Part shown: piece after piece, positions 10,929 to 21,432 of the stretch
How the letters are laid out: each line of letters starts with the position of its first letter
Numbering within the stretch: the first letter of the stretch is position 1
Assembly: GCF_003965815.1 (NCBI RefSeq)
Contig: NZ_RXOE01000002.1
Location: 992,001-1,056,000, forward strand
Length of the DNA: 64,000 bases
Direction: 5' to 3'
From: Variovorax gossypii
Lineage (GTDB): Bacteria > Pseudomonadota > Gammaproteobacteria > Burkholderiales > Burkholderiaceae_C
The notes under the pieces: model-generated
The model's database searches: none
Told to the model about the DNA's origin: nothing
What the model saw: the letters and a program-made list of their open reading frames with translations, nothing else
Translations under genes and position numbers: made by a program

Positions 10929-10929
10929 G

Positions 10930-11598
10930 ATGAGCGACATCCGCGTACTCATCGGCGACGATCACCGCATCGTGCGCGAGGGCCTGAAGCAGATGCTGGG
11001 CGACCTCTCCAACGGCCTGCCCGCGATGGCCGTGCGTGCCGAGGCGCAGACCGGCCCCGAGGTGCTGGAGGCCGTGCAGGCGCTGGGCGGCCCCGAGGGC
11101 CTCGACGTGGTGCTGCTCGACATAGCCTTGCCCGGCCGCGACGGCCTCGACGTGCTGCAGGCGCTGCGCAAGCAGTGGCCCACGCTCCCGGTGCTGATGC
11201 TCAGCACTTATCCGGAGAAGCAGTACGCGGTGCGCTGCATCAAGCTGGGCGCCTCGGGCTATCTCAACAAGAGCGCCGATGCCGACGACATGGTCGGCGC
11301 GGTGCGCAAGGTCGCGGCCGGCGGGCTCTACGTGTCGGCGGCCACGGCCGAGGCGCTGGCTACCGCCGTGGGCCGGGGCGCCGGGCAGGGCGCCGAGATG
11401 CTCTCGCATCGCGAGCATCAGGTGTACCGGCTGCTCAGCGCGGGGCACAGCGTGAGCGAAATCGGTGCGCAGCTGGGCCTGGCGCCCAATACCGTGAGCA
11501 CATACCGCGCGCGCATCCTCGAGAAGACCGGCACCAAGAACGACGTGGAGCTGGCCCTGTATGCCGAACGCCACGGCAAGCAGGGCGCGAACGGCTGA
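10930..11598 (+). CDS. NarL/FixJ-type response regulator
   Basis: 222-residue regulator with a receiver domain (DDHRIVREGLK; phospho-acceptor D64 in LLDIALPGRDG; conserved Lys in YLNKSADADDM) and a C-terminal LuxR-type HTH (LSHREHQVYRLLSAGHSVSEIGAQLGLAPNTVSTYRARILEKTG, about 158-202). It starts one base after the kinase stop, so the two are co-translated. An inverted repeat 33-54 bases behind its stop and upstream of the ABC operon is a candidate binding site. Probable activator of the cyanate locus. Confidence 0.88.
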   Translation: MSDIRVLIGDDHRIVREGLKQMLGDLSNGLPAMAVRAEAQTGPEVLEAVQALGGPEGLDVVLLDIALPGRDGLDVLQALRKQWPTLPVLMLSTYPEKQYAVRCIKLGASGYLNKSADADDMVGAVRKVAAGGLYVSAATAEALATAVGRGAGQGAEMLSHREHQVYRLLSAGHSVSEIGAQLGLAPNTVSTYRARILEKTGTKNDVELALYAERHGKQGANG

Positions 11599-11615
11599 AA
11601 AAGGCCGAAGACACC

Positions 11616-11652
11616 GCTGGCGTGCACCAGCTTGTAGTGCCAGCCCTACAAG
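11616..11652. promoter_or_regulatory. Inverted repeats between regulator and ABC operon
   Basis: A short hairpin GCTGG/CCAGC (11616-11620 and 11627-11631) is followed by a 7-8-7 inverted repeat, CTTGTAG (11631-11637) and CTACAAG (11646-11652). The second lies about 113 bases before the substrate-binding protein start, where a NarL-type activator would bind upstream of a promoter. Assignment as operator is inference from symmetry and position only. Confidence 0.45.
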
Positions 11653-11765
11653 GCCTCGACATCGGCGGCACGATCTGAAGCCGCAAGCTCCGCAAGGGCT
11701 CCTGCAGAGCCTTTCCGGCCCGGCGCTTGCAACGGCGGCTGCATCTTTCCAACGAGGTGCACACC

Positions 11766-13109
11766 ATGTCCAGCCCGCACGAACCGACCGCCTGCGATCC
11801 CTACGATGCCGACCGGCCATTGAACATGCGCTGCGCCTGCGGGCGCGTGCACGGCGCCGGTGTGTTGCCAGAAGACAAGCTCGAAGCCAGCCTCATGAAG
11901 GCGCTGTTCCCCGTCGACAGCGTGCGGCGCGGCTTCCTGCGCGCCGTGGGTGCCAATACCGCACGCGCCGCCATCGCCTCGGTGTTTCCGCTCGGCGCGC
12001 TGCAGGCCATGGCACAGGAGAAGGCGCCGCTGGAGAAGACGAAGCTGAAGATCGGCTTCATTCCCATCACCTGCGCCACGCCGCTCATCATGGCGCATCC
12101 GCTGGGCTTCTATCAGAAGCAGGGCCTCGATGTGGAGGTGGTGAAGACGGCGGGCTGGGCGCTCATTCGCGACAAGATGCTCAACAAGGAGTACGACGCC
12201 ACGCACTTCCTGTCGCCGATGCCGCTGGCCATCTCGATGGGCGCGGGTTCCAACGCGGTGCCCATGAACGTCGCGACCATCCAGAACACCAACGGGCAGG
12301 CCATCACGCTGGCCAACAAGCACAAGGACAGGCGCGACCCCAAGACCTGGAAGGGCCTGAAGTTCGCCGTGCCCTTCGAATACAGCATGCACAACTTCCT
12401 GCTGCGCTACTACGTGGCGGAAGCGGGCCTGAACCCCGACACCGACATCCAGATCCGCGTGGTGCCGCCGCCGGAGATGGTGGCCAACCTGCGTGCCGGC
12501 AACATCGACGGCTACCTCGGCCCCGACCCGTTCAACCAGCGCGCGGTGTTCGAGGAGATCGGCTTCATCCACCTGCTCACCCGGGAGCTGTGGAACGGCC
12601 ATCCCTGCTGCGCCTTCGGCACTTCGACCGAGTTCATCGAGAAGAACCCCAACACCTTCGCCGCGCTCGTGCGCTCGGTGCTCACCGCGTCGGCCATGGC
12701 GCGCGATCCGAAGAACCGCGAGCTCATCGCCAAGGTGATCGCGCCCGCGCAGTACCTGAACCAGCCCGAGACCGTGCTCACGCAGGTGCTCACCGGCAAG
12801 TTCGCCGACGGGCTGGGCAACATCCGCACCGTGCCCGACCGCGCCGACTTCGACCCGATTCCGTGGCAGTCGATGGCCGTGTGGATGCTCACGCAGATGA
12901 AGCGCTGGGGCTACGTGAAAGGCGACATCAACTACAGGCAGATCGCCGAGAAGGTCTTCCTGCTCACTGATGCGAAGAAGCGCATGAAGGACCTGGGCCA
13001 GGCCGTGCCCGATGGCGCGTACCCCAAGTTCACCATCATGGGCAAGGTGTTCGACCCCGCGAAGCCCGACGACTACGTCAAGAGCTTCGCCATCGCGAAG
13101 ACGGCCTGA
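11766..13109 (+). CDS. Nitrate/cyanate-type ABC transporter substrate-binding protein, Tat-exported
   Basis: 447-residue binding protein of the NrtA/CmpA/CynA family, catching cyanate, nitrate or bicarbonate-like anions for the adjacent permease. An unusual N-terminal region of about 52 residues with C10, C23, C25 and H29 (MRCACGRVHG) precedes a twin-arginine signal, SVRRGFLRAVG (R54, R55), and the hydrophobic stretch ending ALQAMAQ. The mature part starts near KLKIGFIPITCATPLIMAHPLGFY and contains the VKTAGWALIRDKM and GPDPFNQRAVF segments of the family. The ATG at 11766 was chosen from a GAGGTG Shine-Dalgarno nearby. Cyanase three genes downstream favours cyanate as cargo. The function of the cysteine-bearing leader is unknown. 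Confidence 0.85.
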   Translation: MSSPHEPTACDPYDADRPLNMRCACGRVHGAGVLPEDKLEASLMKALFPVDSVRRGFLRAVGANTARAAIASVFPLGALQAMAQEKAPLEKTKLKIGFIPITCATPLIMAHPLGFYQKQGLDVEVVKTAGWALIRDKMLNKEYDATHFLSPMPLAISMGAGSNAVPMNVATIQNTNGQAITLANKHKDRRDPKTWKGLKFAVPFEYSMHNFLLRYYVAEAGLNPDTDIQIRVVPPPEMVANLRAGNIDGYLGPDPFNQRAVFEEIGFIHLLTRELWNGHPCCAFGTSTEFIEKNPNTFAALVRSVLTASAMARDPKNRELIAKVIAPAQYLNQPETVLTQVLTGKFADGLGNIRTVPDRADFDPIPWQSMAVWMLTQMKRWGYVKGDINYRQIAEKVFLLTDAKKRMKDLGQAVPDGAYPKFTIMGKVFDPAKPDDYVKSFAIAKTA

Positions 13110-13112
13110 GCC

Positions 13113-13982
13113 ATGCCGAAGAAGGCTCTTTCGTTCAAGGCGGCGCTGGTGTCGCTGCTGATGTTCCTGCTGCTGGTGGGCGTATGGCAGATCGCGACCG
13201 CGCCGGCTGGTGGTACAGCTGCTGCAACGGGCATGACCGCAGAGCAGATCGAATACCAGAAGATGCTCGGCAAGGACCCGACGCAGGGCCAGGTGAAGAG
13301 CTCCGGCTTTCCCACGCCCGCCGAGATGGCCGCCACCGCGTGGAAGCACCTGTCGAATCCGTTCTACGACAACGGGCCCAACGACAAGGGCATCGCCATC
13401 CAGCTGGCATATTCGCTGGCGCGCGTGGGCCTGGGCTTCGCGCTGGCGTGCGCCGTGGCGGTGCCGCTGGGCTTCGTCATCGGCATGTCGCCGCTGCTGC
13501 ACAAGGCCTTTGATCCTTTTATCCAGGTGCTCAAGCCGATCTCTCCGCTGGCGTGGATGCCGCTGGCGCTCTACACCATCAAGGACTCGTCGGTCAGCGG
13601 CATCTTCGTGATCTTCATCTGCTCGGTGTGGCCGATGCTGCTGAACACCGCCTTCGGCGTGGCCTCGGTCAAGCGCGAGTGGCTCAACGTGGCCAGCACG
13701 CTCGAGGTGAAGCCGCTGCGCCGCGCGTTCCGCGTCATCCTGCCGGCGGCGGCGCCCACCATCCTCACCGGCATGCGCATCAGCATGAGCATCGCGTGGC
13801 TGGTCATCGTGGCGGCCGAGATGCTGGTGGGCGGCACGGGCATCGGCTACTTCGTGTGGAACGAGTGGAACAACCTGTCGCTCACCAACGTGATCTTCGC
13901 GATCCTGCTGATCGGCGTCGTGGGCATGCTGCTCGACCAGGCCTTCGCGGGGCTGCAGCGGAAGGTGACCTATGTGGAGTGA
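13113..13982 (+). CDS. Nitrate/cyanate-type ABC transporter permease
   Basis: 289-residue inner-membrane permease of the NrtB/CmpB/SsuC group. One N-terminal membrane segment (about 8-30), a periplasmic-facing linker with PTPAEMAATAWKHLSNPFYDNG, then a core of five segments. The cytoplasmic loop near ASTLEVKPLRRAFRVILPAAAPTILTGMR is the EAA-like motif that contacts the ATPase. It starts three bases after the binding-protein stop, and the ATPase gene follows within 31 bases, forming one operon. Confidence 0.88.
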   Translation: MPKKALSFKAALVSLLMFLLLVGVWQIATAPAGGTAAATGMTAEQIEYQKMLGKDPTQGQVKSSGFPTPAEMAATAWKHLSNPFYDNGPNDKGIAIQLAYSLARVGLGFALACAVAVPLGFVIGMSPLLHKAFDPFIQVLKPISPLAWMPLALYTIKDSSVSGIFVIFICSVWPMLLNTAFGVASVKREWLNVASTLEVKPLRRAFRVILPAAAPTILTGMRISMSIAWLVIVAAEMLVGGTGIGYFVWNEWNNLSLTNVIFAILLIGVVGMLLDQAFAGLQRKVTYVE

Positions 13983-14013
13983 GCGCGCCGGTCTTCCGGC
14001 CCGAGGTGAAGCC

Positions 14014-14853
14014 ATGACCCAGCCTGTCGTTTCCGCGGCCGTGGAGGCGCCAGGCGCCCGCGGCTTCCTGCGCGTCGAGGGGCTGGCCAAGGCCTTCGTG
14101 CCCGCGCGGCCCGTGTTCGCCGACGTGTCGTTCACGCTCGACCGCGGCGAGTTCGTCTGCATCATCGGCCACTCGGGCTGCGGCAAGACCACCATCCTCA
14201 ACGTCCTGGCGGGCCTCGACCAGGCCAGCGCGGGCCACGTCTTCATGGACGGGCGCGAGGTGGCCGGCCCCAGTCTGGAGCGCGGCGTGGTGTTCCAGAG
14301 CCACGCGCTCATGCCGTGGCTCACCGTGCGCAGGAACATCGCCTTCGCCGTGGTCTCGCGCTGGCCCGAGTGGTCGGCCGCGCAGGTCGATGCACAGGTG
14401 GAGCGCTTCGTCGCCATGGTCGGCTTGCAGGCAGCCATCGACAAGAAGCCCTCGCAGCTCTCGGGCGGCATGAAGCAGCGTGTGGGCATTGCGCGCGCCT
14501 TCGCCATCAGCCCCAAGATGCTGCTGCTCGACGAGCCCTTCGGGGCGCTCGACGCGCTCACGCGCGGCACCATCCAGGACGAGCTGATGGCCATCGTGCG
14601 GCAGACGCAGCAGACCGTCTTCATGATCACGCACGACGTGGACGAGGCCATCCTGCTGGCCGACCGCATCCTGCTGATGAGCAACGGTGCCGACCTGCCG
14701 CAGGGCGGTTACCGAGCGGGGAACATCGTAGAGACGGTGGTCAACCCGCTGCCGCGCGAGCGCACGCGCGCGTCGCTGCACCACCTCGACGGCTACTACG
14801 CGCTGCGCAACCACATCGTCGACTTCCTCGTCACGCGCGCGAAGGCTGCGTGA
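14014..14853 (+). CDS. Nitrate/cyanate-type ABC transporter ATP-binding protein
   Basis: 279-residue ATPase of the NrtD/CmpD/SsuB type. Walker A is GHSGCGKTT (52-60), the signature LSGGMKQRVGIARA is near 150, Walker B is MLLLDEPFGALD, and the switch His is in MITHDVDEA. The ATG at 14014 (MTQPVVSA) has GAGGTGAA upstream and avoids overlap with the permease. Together with the two preceding genes it completes a three-part importer; no NrtC-type fused sensor domain is present. Confidence 0.9.
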   Translation: MTQPVVSAAVEAPGARGFLRVEGLAKAFVPARPVFADVSFTLDRGEFVCIIGHSGCGKTTILNVLAGLDQASAGHVFMDGREVAGPSLERGVVFQSHALMPWLTVRRNIAFAVVSRWPEWSAAQVDAQVERFVAMVGLQAAIDKKPSQLSGGMKQRVGIARAFAISPKMLLLDEPFGALDALTRGTIQDELMAIVRQTQQTVFMITHDVDEAILLADRILLMSNGADLPQGGYRAGNIVETVVNPLPRERTRASLHHLDGYYALRNHIVDFLVTRAKAA

Positions 14854-14903
14854 CCTCGCCTTCACCCCTCTTCATCCTTCATTTCAATCAGGAGAAAACC
14901 CGC

Positions 14904-15347
14904 ATGAACCGCAACGACGTCACCGAGAAGATCATCACCGTCAAGGTGAGCAAGGGCATCCAGTGGGCCGACGTAGCGAAGAAGGTCGGCCTTTCGAAGG
15001 AATGGACCACCGCCGCCTGCCTCGGCCAGATGACGCTCGACGACAGGCAGGCGAAGATCGTCGGCAAGATCTTCGGCCTCACTGTCGAGGAGCAGAAGTG
15101 GCTGAAGGTGGTGCCCTACAAGGGCTCGCTGCCCACGCCGGTGCCCACCGATCCGCTCATCTACCGCTGGTACGAGGTGGTGAGCGTGTACGGCACCACC
15201 ATCAAGGAGCTGATCCATGAAGAATTCGGCGACGGCATCATGAGCGCCATCGACTTCAGCATGGACATCCAGCGCGAGGCCGACCCGAAGGGCGACCGCG
15301 TCAACGTGGTGCTGTCGGGCAAGTTCCTGCCGTACAAGACCTACTGA
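14904..15347 (+). CDS. cynS: Cyanase (cyanate hydratase)
   Basis: 147-residue enzyme converting cyanate and bicarbonate to ammonia and carbon dioxide (via carbamate); decameric in known members. An N-terminal helical domain resembles an HTH (WADVAKKVGLSKEWTTAACLGQ), and the C-terminal catalytic domain carries R88, E91 and S114, matching the conserved Arg-Glu-Ser set of E. coli cyanase. The ATG at 14904 has AGGAGA nearby. It is last in the ABC transporter operon, 50 bases after the ATPase, as in cyanobacterial cynABDS. The stop overlaps the convergent SDR gene by seven bases. Confidence 0.95.
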   Translation: MNRNDVTEKIITVKVSKGIQWADVAKKVGLSKEWTTAACLGQMTLDDRQAKIVGKIFGLTVEEQKWLKVVPYKGSLPTPVPTDPLIYRWYEVVSVYGTTIKELIHEEFGDGIMSAIDFSMDIQREADPKGDRVNVVLSGKFLPYKTY

Positions 15348-16102
15348 GCGTATTCGGCCGGTCGCGGCCTCTGCTGCCTGGCAGGCGGGCGCATCGCACC
15401 GGCCGTGATGCCGTAGCCCTCGATGGCCCCCGCGATCGAGCGCGCCACCGCATCCACCGACACCGCGATGCGACGGTTGGTGCGCATGCGTTCACGTGCG
15501 TAGCTGGCCGCGATGCGCTCGGCCAGCGGATCGATGGGGCCGTGCACGTCGGGGCTCACCACCGTCACGTGCAGCCGGCCGGCATGTTCCTGCCGCAGGC
15601 CTTCGGAGATCGCGTTCACCGCGTACTGCGTGCCGTGGTACACCGCCGAGCCCGGCGACAAGCCATGCATGGCTACCGGCGCCACGTTCACGATGTGGCC
15701 CCAGCCCTGCTCCTGCATCGTCGGCAGCACCGCCGCGATGCCGAGCAGCACGCCGCGCAGGTTCACGTCGATCGTGAGTTCCCACTCCTCGATCTTGCGG
15801 TTCCACAGCGGCGACATCGGCATCACGCCGGCGGCGTTGACGAGCACGTCGATCTGCTCGTGCGTCTCGAGCGCGAATTCGGCAAAGGCTTCCACGTCGG
15901 GCCGGTGCGTCACGTCGAGCCGCTGGAAGCTCGCCGTGCCGCCCGTGGCCTCGATCTCGGCCGCAAGTGCAGCGAGCCTGTCCGTACGGCGCGCCCCGAG
16001 CACCACCTTGGCGCCGCGCCGCGCAAGCAGCCTGGCGGTCGCTTCGCCGATGCCGCTGCTCGCGCCGGTGATGAGTACGACTTTTTCCTGGATTGTGGTC
16101 AT
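15341..16102 (-). CDS. SDR-fold protein lacking catalytic Ser and Lys
   Basis: 253-residue short-chain dehydrogenase-like protein. The cofactor motif TGASSGIG (12-19) and NAAG (89-92) are intact, and the fold is complete through the C-terminal PAEYAQ. The catalytic region is not: the position of the active-site Ser is A141-P142 in HIVNVAPVAMHG, and the YxxxK motif reads Y155-H-G-T-Q159, so Lys is replaced by Gln. DNA at 15625-15650 confirms the CAG codon. Related SDRs annotated as clavaldehyde-dehydrogenase-like keep both residues. It may bind NAD(P) without catalysis or use an altered mechanism. It converges on cynS with a seven-base overlap; no partner gene is evident. Confidence 0.8.
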   Translation of the reverse strand: MTTIQEKVVLITGASSGIGEATARLLARRGAKVVLGARRTDRLAALAAEIEATGGTASFQRLDVTHRPDVEAFAEFALETHEQIDVLVNAAGVMPMSPLWNRKIEEWELTIDVNLRGVLLGIAAVLPTMQEQGWGHIVNVAPVAMHGLSPGSAVYHGTQYAVNAISEGLRQEHAGRLHVTVVSPDVHGPIDPLAERIAASYARERMRTNRRIAVSVDAVARSIAGAIEGYGITAGAMRPPARQQRPRPAEYAQ

Positions 16103-16265
16103 GGAGAACTCCTCGTGCTGGTCTGGCTGCCGTGGGGCGCACACTGAAATGAGCGTGAGCCGGGCATGTAGAGAAGTGTGCTTTTTCGCAAGCCCGAAGC
16201 GGTAGACGAATCGAACGCGGTTTTTGCCTGATCCTGCAAAACACGCGGCCGGCCGCATCCGGCGC

Positions 16266-16619
16266 TCAGCGTTGCGTAGTGCTTTCGCGGTAGAGCACCA
16301 TGCCCGCGTGATACAGCACGCCGTCGCGGAATTCGCCGTCGGCCGTGAAGCCGGTGTCGTCGACGTAGTCGATGTGGTTGCCGCTGAGCATGTAGCGCCC
16401 CTGATAGGCGCTGAGGCGCGTGCCGCGCGCTTCGTCGTAGCGGCCATTAGGCAGCAGTTCGTGGCGGATGTGACCGTCTTGTGTCACCCATACGCCCACG
16501 AAGCGATTCGGGTCTTCGAGCAACCTGGGACGCTGCGGCTGGGCCTGCGAAGGGCCCGATGCCATGGCGAGGGACAGCGAGAGCACGGTGAGTGCGCCGG
16601 TGCGACGCGCGGTGTTCAT
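16266..16619 (-). CDS. Exported Atu4866-like small protein
   Basis: 117-residue protein with a Sec signal peptide (hydrophobic core about 8-21, cleavage near PSQAQ). The mature part has VGVWVTQDGHIRHELLPNGRYDEARG, LSAYQGRYMLSGNHIDYVDDTGFTADGEFRDGVLYHAG, which matches my memory of the Atu4866 domain, a small beta barrel with no known reaction found in proteobacterial secreted proteins. It lies alone between two unrelated genes on the minus strand, 163 bases upstream of the SDR start. Function unknown. Confidence 0.75.
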   Translation of the reverse strand: MNTARRTGALTVLSLSLAMASGPSQAQPQRPRLLEDPNRFVGVWVTQDGHIRHELLPNGRYDEARGTRLSAYQGRYMLSGNHIDYVDDTGFTADGEFRDGVLYHAGMVLYRESTTQR

Positions 16620-16820
16620 GGTGCGCCTTGGTTCGTGAATGGAGCGTCCATTCTTGAAAAAAAAGGCGCGACCGGAGCGTTAGTCGCTTCGTGCGAGTTT
16701 CTTGCCTGATTCCCCGAAGACCGGTTCGTTGGAGCCAGGGGCCGATGCATCCATCGGTAAGTCGCTTTGCACCATGTCGCAAGGATTGAGCAGGAGCCGG
16801 AAATCGCCGATGCTCCGTCG

Positions 16821-17363
16821 ATGGACAACAAGCCTCCCGGGAACACGACCCGCCCGCGCATCTACCTCGCGGGCCCGGACGTCTTTCGCCCCGACGCAAG
16901 GGAGCACTTCGTCAGGCTGACGGCCGCCTGCGATGCCGCCGGCCTCGCGGCCCTGCTGCCGGCCGACGGCAACGAAGAGCAGACCTCCGACGCGCCGGAG
17001 AAGCAGATCTACGAAGCCAACATGCGGCGCCTTCGCGGCGCGGACGGCGTCGTCGCCAATCTCGCCAGCTTCAGGGGCATGGAGCCCGACTCCGGCACGG
17101 TGTTCGAGGTCGGTGCTGCGATTGCGCTTGGTATTCCGGTTGTGGCGTATGGCGTGCCCGAAGGCAGCTACGCCGGGCGCGTGCGTGCCGCGCTGCCGTG
17201 CGAGGTCGATGCGAACGGCGTGCTGCGCGAGCGCGGCACCGGCATCGCCGTCGAGGACTTCGGCCAGCAGCTGAACCTGATGCTGGCCTGTTCGATCTGC
17301 ATCGAGCCTACGCCGGAAGCGGCGTTGAAGAAGATGGCGGAGGTGCTTGCTGCTACCCGGTGA
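16821..17363 (+). CDS. Nucleoside 2-deoxyribosyltransferase family protein
   Basis: 180-residue protein predicted to cleave or transfer the deoxyribose of nucleosides or nucleotides. Motifs: RIYLAGPDVF (13-22), the nucleophile E96 in DSGTVFEVGAA with D90-S91-G92 ahead of it, and YEANMRRLRGADGVVANL. The ATG at 16821 gives a compact family-length protein but has no good Shine-Dalgarno at the right spacing; an in-frame ATG at 16767 would add 18 residues. The 3' end overlaps the convergent membrane-protein gene by 11 bases. Salvage or nucleotide sanitation are both possible roles. Confidence 0.82.
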   Translation: MDNKPPGNTTRPRIYLAGPDVFRPDAREHFVRLTAACDAAGLAALLPADGNEEQTSDAPEKQIYEANMRRLRGADGVVANLASFRGMEPDSGTVFEVGAAIALGIPVVAYGVPEGSYAGRVRAALPCEVDANGVLRERGTGIAVEDFGQQLNLMLACSICIEPTPEAALKKMAEVLAATR

Positions 17364-17799
17364 CGGCGTCGCGCTGTTCCCGCCGTTCCCTCATCGCCTT
17401 GTCCGTGACGATGCAGACAAGAATGTGCGCAAGCGGGATGAGCAGTGGAGTTCCGGAGAAGGCAATTGCGAAGAAGGCATCGGCCTGCGGCGAGCGGCCA
17501 TAGAGCACGGACGAGAGCGACATCAGTACGCCGACGGCTGCGGCAATGCGAACGCCCCAGGACGTGCGACGGACGCGTTCGACGCCGCCATGCGCGAAGG
17601 CGATGGACATTCCCCAGAAGCCATACAGGCCGACGAAAGCCGTCAGCATTGCGAGTTGCTTGATCGACAAGTAGTCGGTGTTGGCGCCGGGAACGCCAGG
17701 GACAGTCAGGACCGCACCGAACATGGCGAGCAGGGTAATAGGTGCGCCGATGAACACGAGTTCTGCGATGAAGAGGATCGTGTTGAGCTTTTTCAGCAT
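17353..17799 (-). CDS. Small four-helix membrane protein, unknown
   Basis: 148 residues with four predicted membrane segments (about 7-30, 47-68, 83-102 and 107-130), a positively charged loop GGVERVRRTSWGVR between segments 2 and 3, and a charged C-terminal tail DKAMRERREQRD, so both ends probably face the cytosol. I do not recognise a family. It converges on the deoxyribosyltransferase gene with a short overlap and is divergent from the lipase-like gene at 17896. Confidence 0.65.
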   Translation of the reverse strand: MLKKLNTILFIAELVFIGAPITLLAMFGAVLTVPGVPGANTDYLSIKQLAMLTAFVGLYGFWGMSIAFAHGGVERVRRTSWGVRIAAAVGVLMSLSSVLYGRSPQADAFFAIAFSGTPLLIPLAHILVCIVTDKAMRERREQRDAVTG

Positions 17800-17895
17800 G
17801 AAGTCCTGCAGCGAAAGAAGAGAGGCTGGAAAGCCCTGATGCCGGGCGCAATCGGCGCGTCCTAGGATGGCAGCCCATTTTCACCGGAGCACCGC

Positions 17896-18774
17896 ATGCC
17901 AACCACCGAGACCCACTTCGAACTGACCGCCAACGACGGCGTCACGGTGGAGGTCCATCGCTGGCTGGGCACGGTGACGAAGCCGCGCGCGGTCATCCAG
18001 CTTGCGCACGGCATGGGCGAGCATTCGCTGCGCTACCGGCACCTGGCCGAATCGCTGGTGCGTGCCGGGTACGCGGTCTATGCGAACGAGCATCGCGGCC
18101 ATGGCAAGGGCGCGGCCGCGCGCGGCGAACTGGGCGAGTTCGGCCCGCGCGCGTTCTCCGGGCTGGTGGACGACATGGCGCTGCTGAGCCATCACGTGCG
18201 CGGCGTGCACCCGGGCCTGCCGCTGATCCTCCTGGGTCACAGCATGGGCTCCTTCGCAACGCAGTACTACCTCGTCGAGCACAGCGCGCTGCTTGCGGGG
18301 GCGGTGCTCTCGGGCACCTCGGCGCTCGATCTGCTGGGGGCCGCATTGCAGTCCGGCTTCAAGCTGGAAGACATGAACGCCGCGCTGCCCGATGTTCGTA
18401 CGCCCTTCGACTGGCTCAGCCGCGATCCGGCGCAGGTCGATGCGTACATCGCCGATCCGCTGTGCGGGTTCACGGTCTCGGCCGAGGGGCTGGGTTCGAT
18501 GTTCGCGAAGCTGGCCGATCTCACGCCCGATGCGATGCGCAAGAGCATCCGGCCCGAACTGCCTCTTTATCTGTTCATCGGCGACGAGGACCCGGTGAGC
18601 AACAAGGCCGAATGGTTCTATCCGCTGGTGCAGCGCTACCGCGAGGCGGGGCTGCGCGACGTGTCGTGCCACGTGTTCGGCGGTGCGCGCCATGAGACGC
18701 TGAACGAAACCAACCGCGACGAGGTCGAGGCGGTGCTGCTCGCGTGGATCGCACGGGTGGTGGGGAAGGGCTGA
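17896..18774 (+). CDS. Alpha/beta hydrolase, monoacylglycerol lipase-like
   Basis: 292-residue serine hydrolase. The oxyanion segment is AHGMGEHSLRY, the nucleophile S116 sits in GHSMGS, the acid is D232 in FIGDEDPV and the base H266 in GGARHETLNE. The order and the Hydrolase_4 (serine aminopeptidase S33-like) layout match lysophospholipases and monoacylglycerol lipases. No signal peptide, so cytosolic. The ATG at 17896 lies close after CACCGGAG. It is monocistronic, so the actual ester substrate cannot be inferred. Confidence 0.85.
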   Translation: MPTTETHFELTANDGVTVEVHRWLGTVTKPRAVIQLAHGMGEHSLRYRHLAESLVRAGYAVYANEHRGHGKGAAARGELGEFGPRAFSGLVDDMALLSHHVRGVHPGLPLILLGHSMGSFATQYYLVEHSALLAGAVLSGTSALDLLGAALQSGFKLEDMNAALPDVRTPFDWLSRDPAQVDAYIADPLCGFTVSAEGLGSMFAKLADLTPDAMRKSIRPELPLYLFIGDEDPVSNKAEWFYPLVQRYREAGLRDVSCHVFGGARHETLNETNRDEVEAVLLAWIARVVGKG

Positions 18775-18820
18775 AAGGGCCGAAAAGCCCGGAGCGGCGC
18801 GGCGGGCGCCCGACTGCTGC

Positions 18821-19168
18821 TTACTGCTTCCTGCAGTCGCCGCCCATGGACACGGTGCCGTCCTTGCACTCGGTGAGCATGGGCTCGCCCGGGGCAGGAG
18901 GAGCGGCGGCGGGGGCCGTTGCGGCCCCCGCGTCCTTCAGATAAACGACTTTCTTCGTGCCGAGCTCGCAGCTGCCCACCACCTGGCCGTTCGCCGATGC
19001 GTTGGCATCGACGACGGTGACGGTGAAGCGCGCCACGCCGCTCGCGGCGATCTTCGATTCGATGCGGGTGCGCAGGGCCTCGCAGTCCTCGGCGGCCGCA
19101 TGCGCGGTACCCGCCGCGCCGGCCAGGGCCAGCACGGCGGGAAGCATCGCGAGCCAGGAGCGCTTCAT
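18821..19168 (-). CDS. Exported DUF1161 family protein
   Basis: 115-residue periplasmic protein with a signal peptide (MKRSWLAMLPAVLALAGAAG, cleavage near AHA-AAED). The mature domain has CEALRTRIESKIAASGVARFTVTVVD and GQVVGSCELGTKKVVYL, the DUF1161 pattern with two conserved Cys likely in a disulfide. A proline/alanine linker leads to a short C-terminal CKDGTVSMGGDC tail with two more Cys. An in-frame ATG five codons upstream is possible. It follows icd by 32 bases on the same strand and may share its transcript. Function unknown. Confidence 0.75.
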   Translation of the reverse strand: MKRSWLAMLPAVLALAGAAGTAHAAAEDCEALRTRIESKIAASGVARFTVTVVDANASANGQVVGSCELGTKKVVYLKDAGAATAPAAAPPAPGEPMLTECKDGTVSMGGDCRKQ

Positions 19169-19200
19169 GACTGCCACCCGCACGATGTCGACCGGCCTTC

Positions 19201-21432
<2,232 letters not shown>

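Noticed and set aside
10753..10929. Longer start of the NarL-type regulator upstream of 10930
   Set aside because: The extension would overlap the kinase domain by almost 60 codons and is not conserved; the receiver domain begins directly at MSDIRVLIGDD.
11646..14684. Minus-strand 1012-codon open frame opposite the cyanate ABC genes
   Set aside because: The plus-strand genes have full family motifs and tight operon spacing; the antisense translation has no recognisable features.
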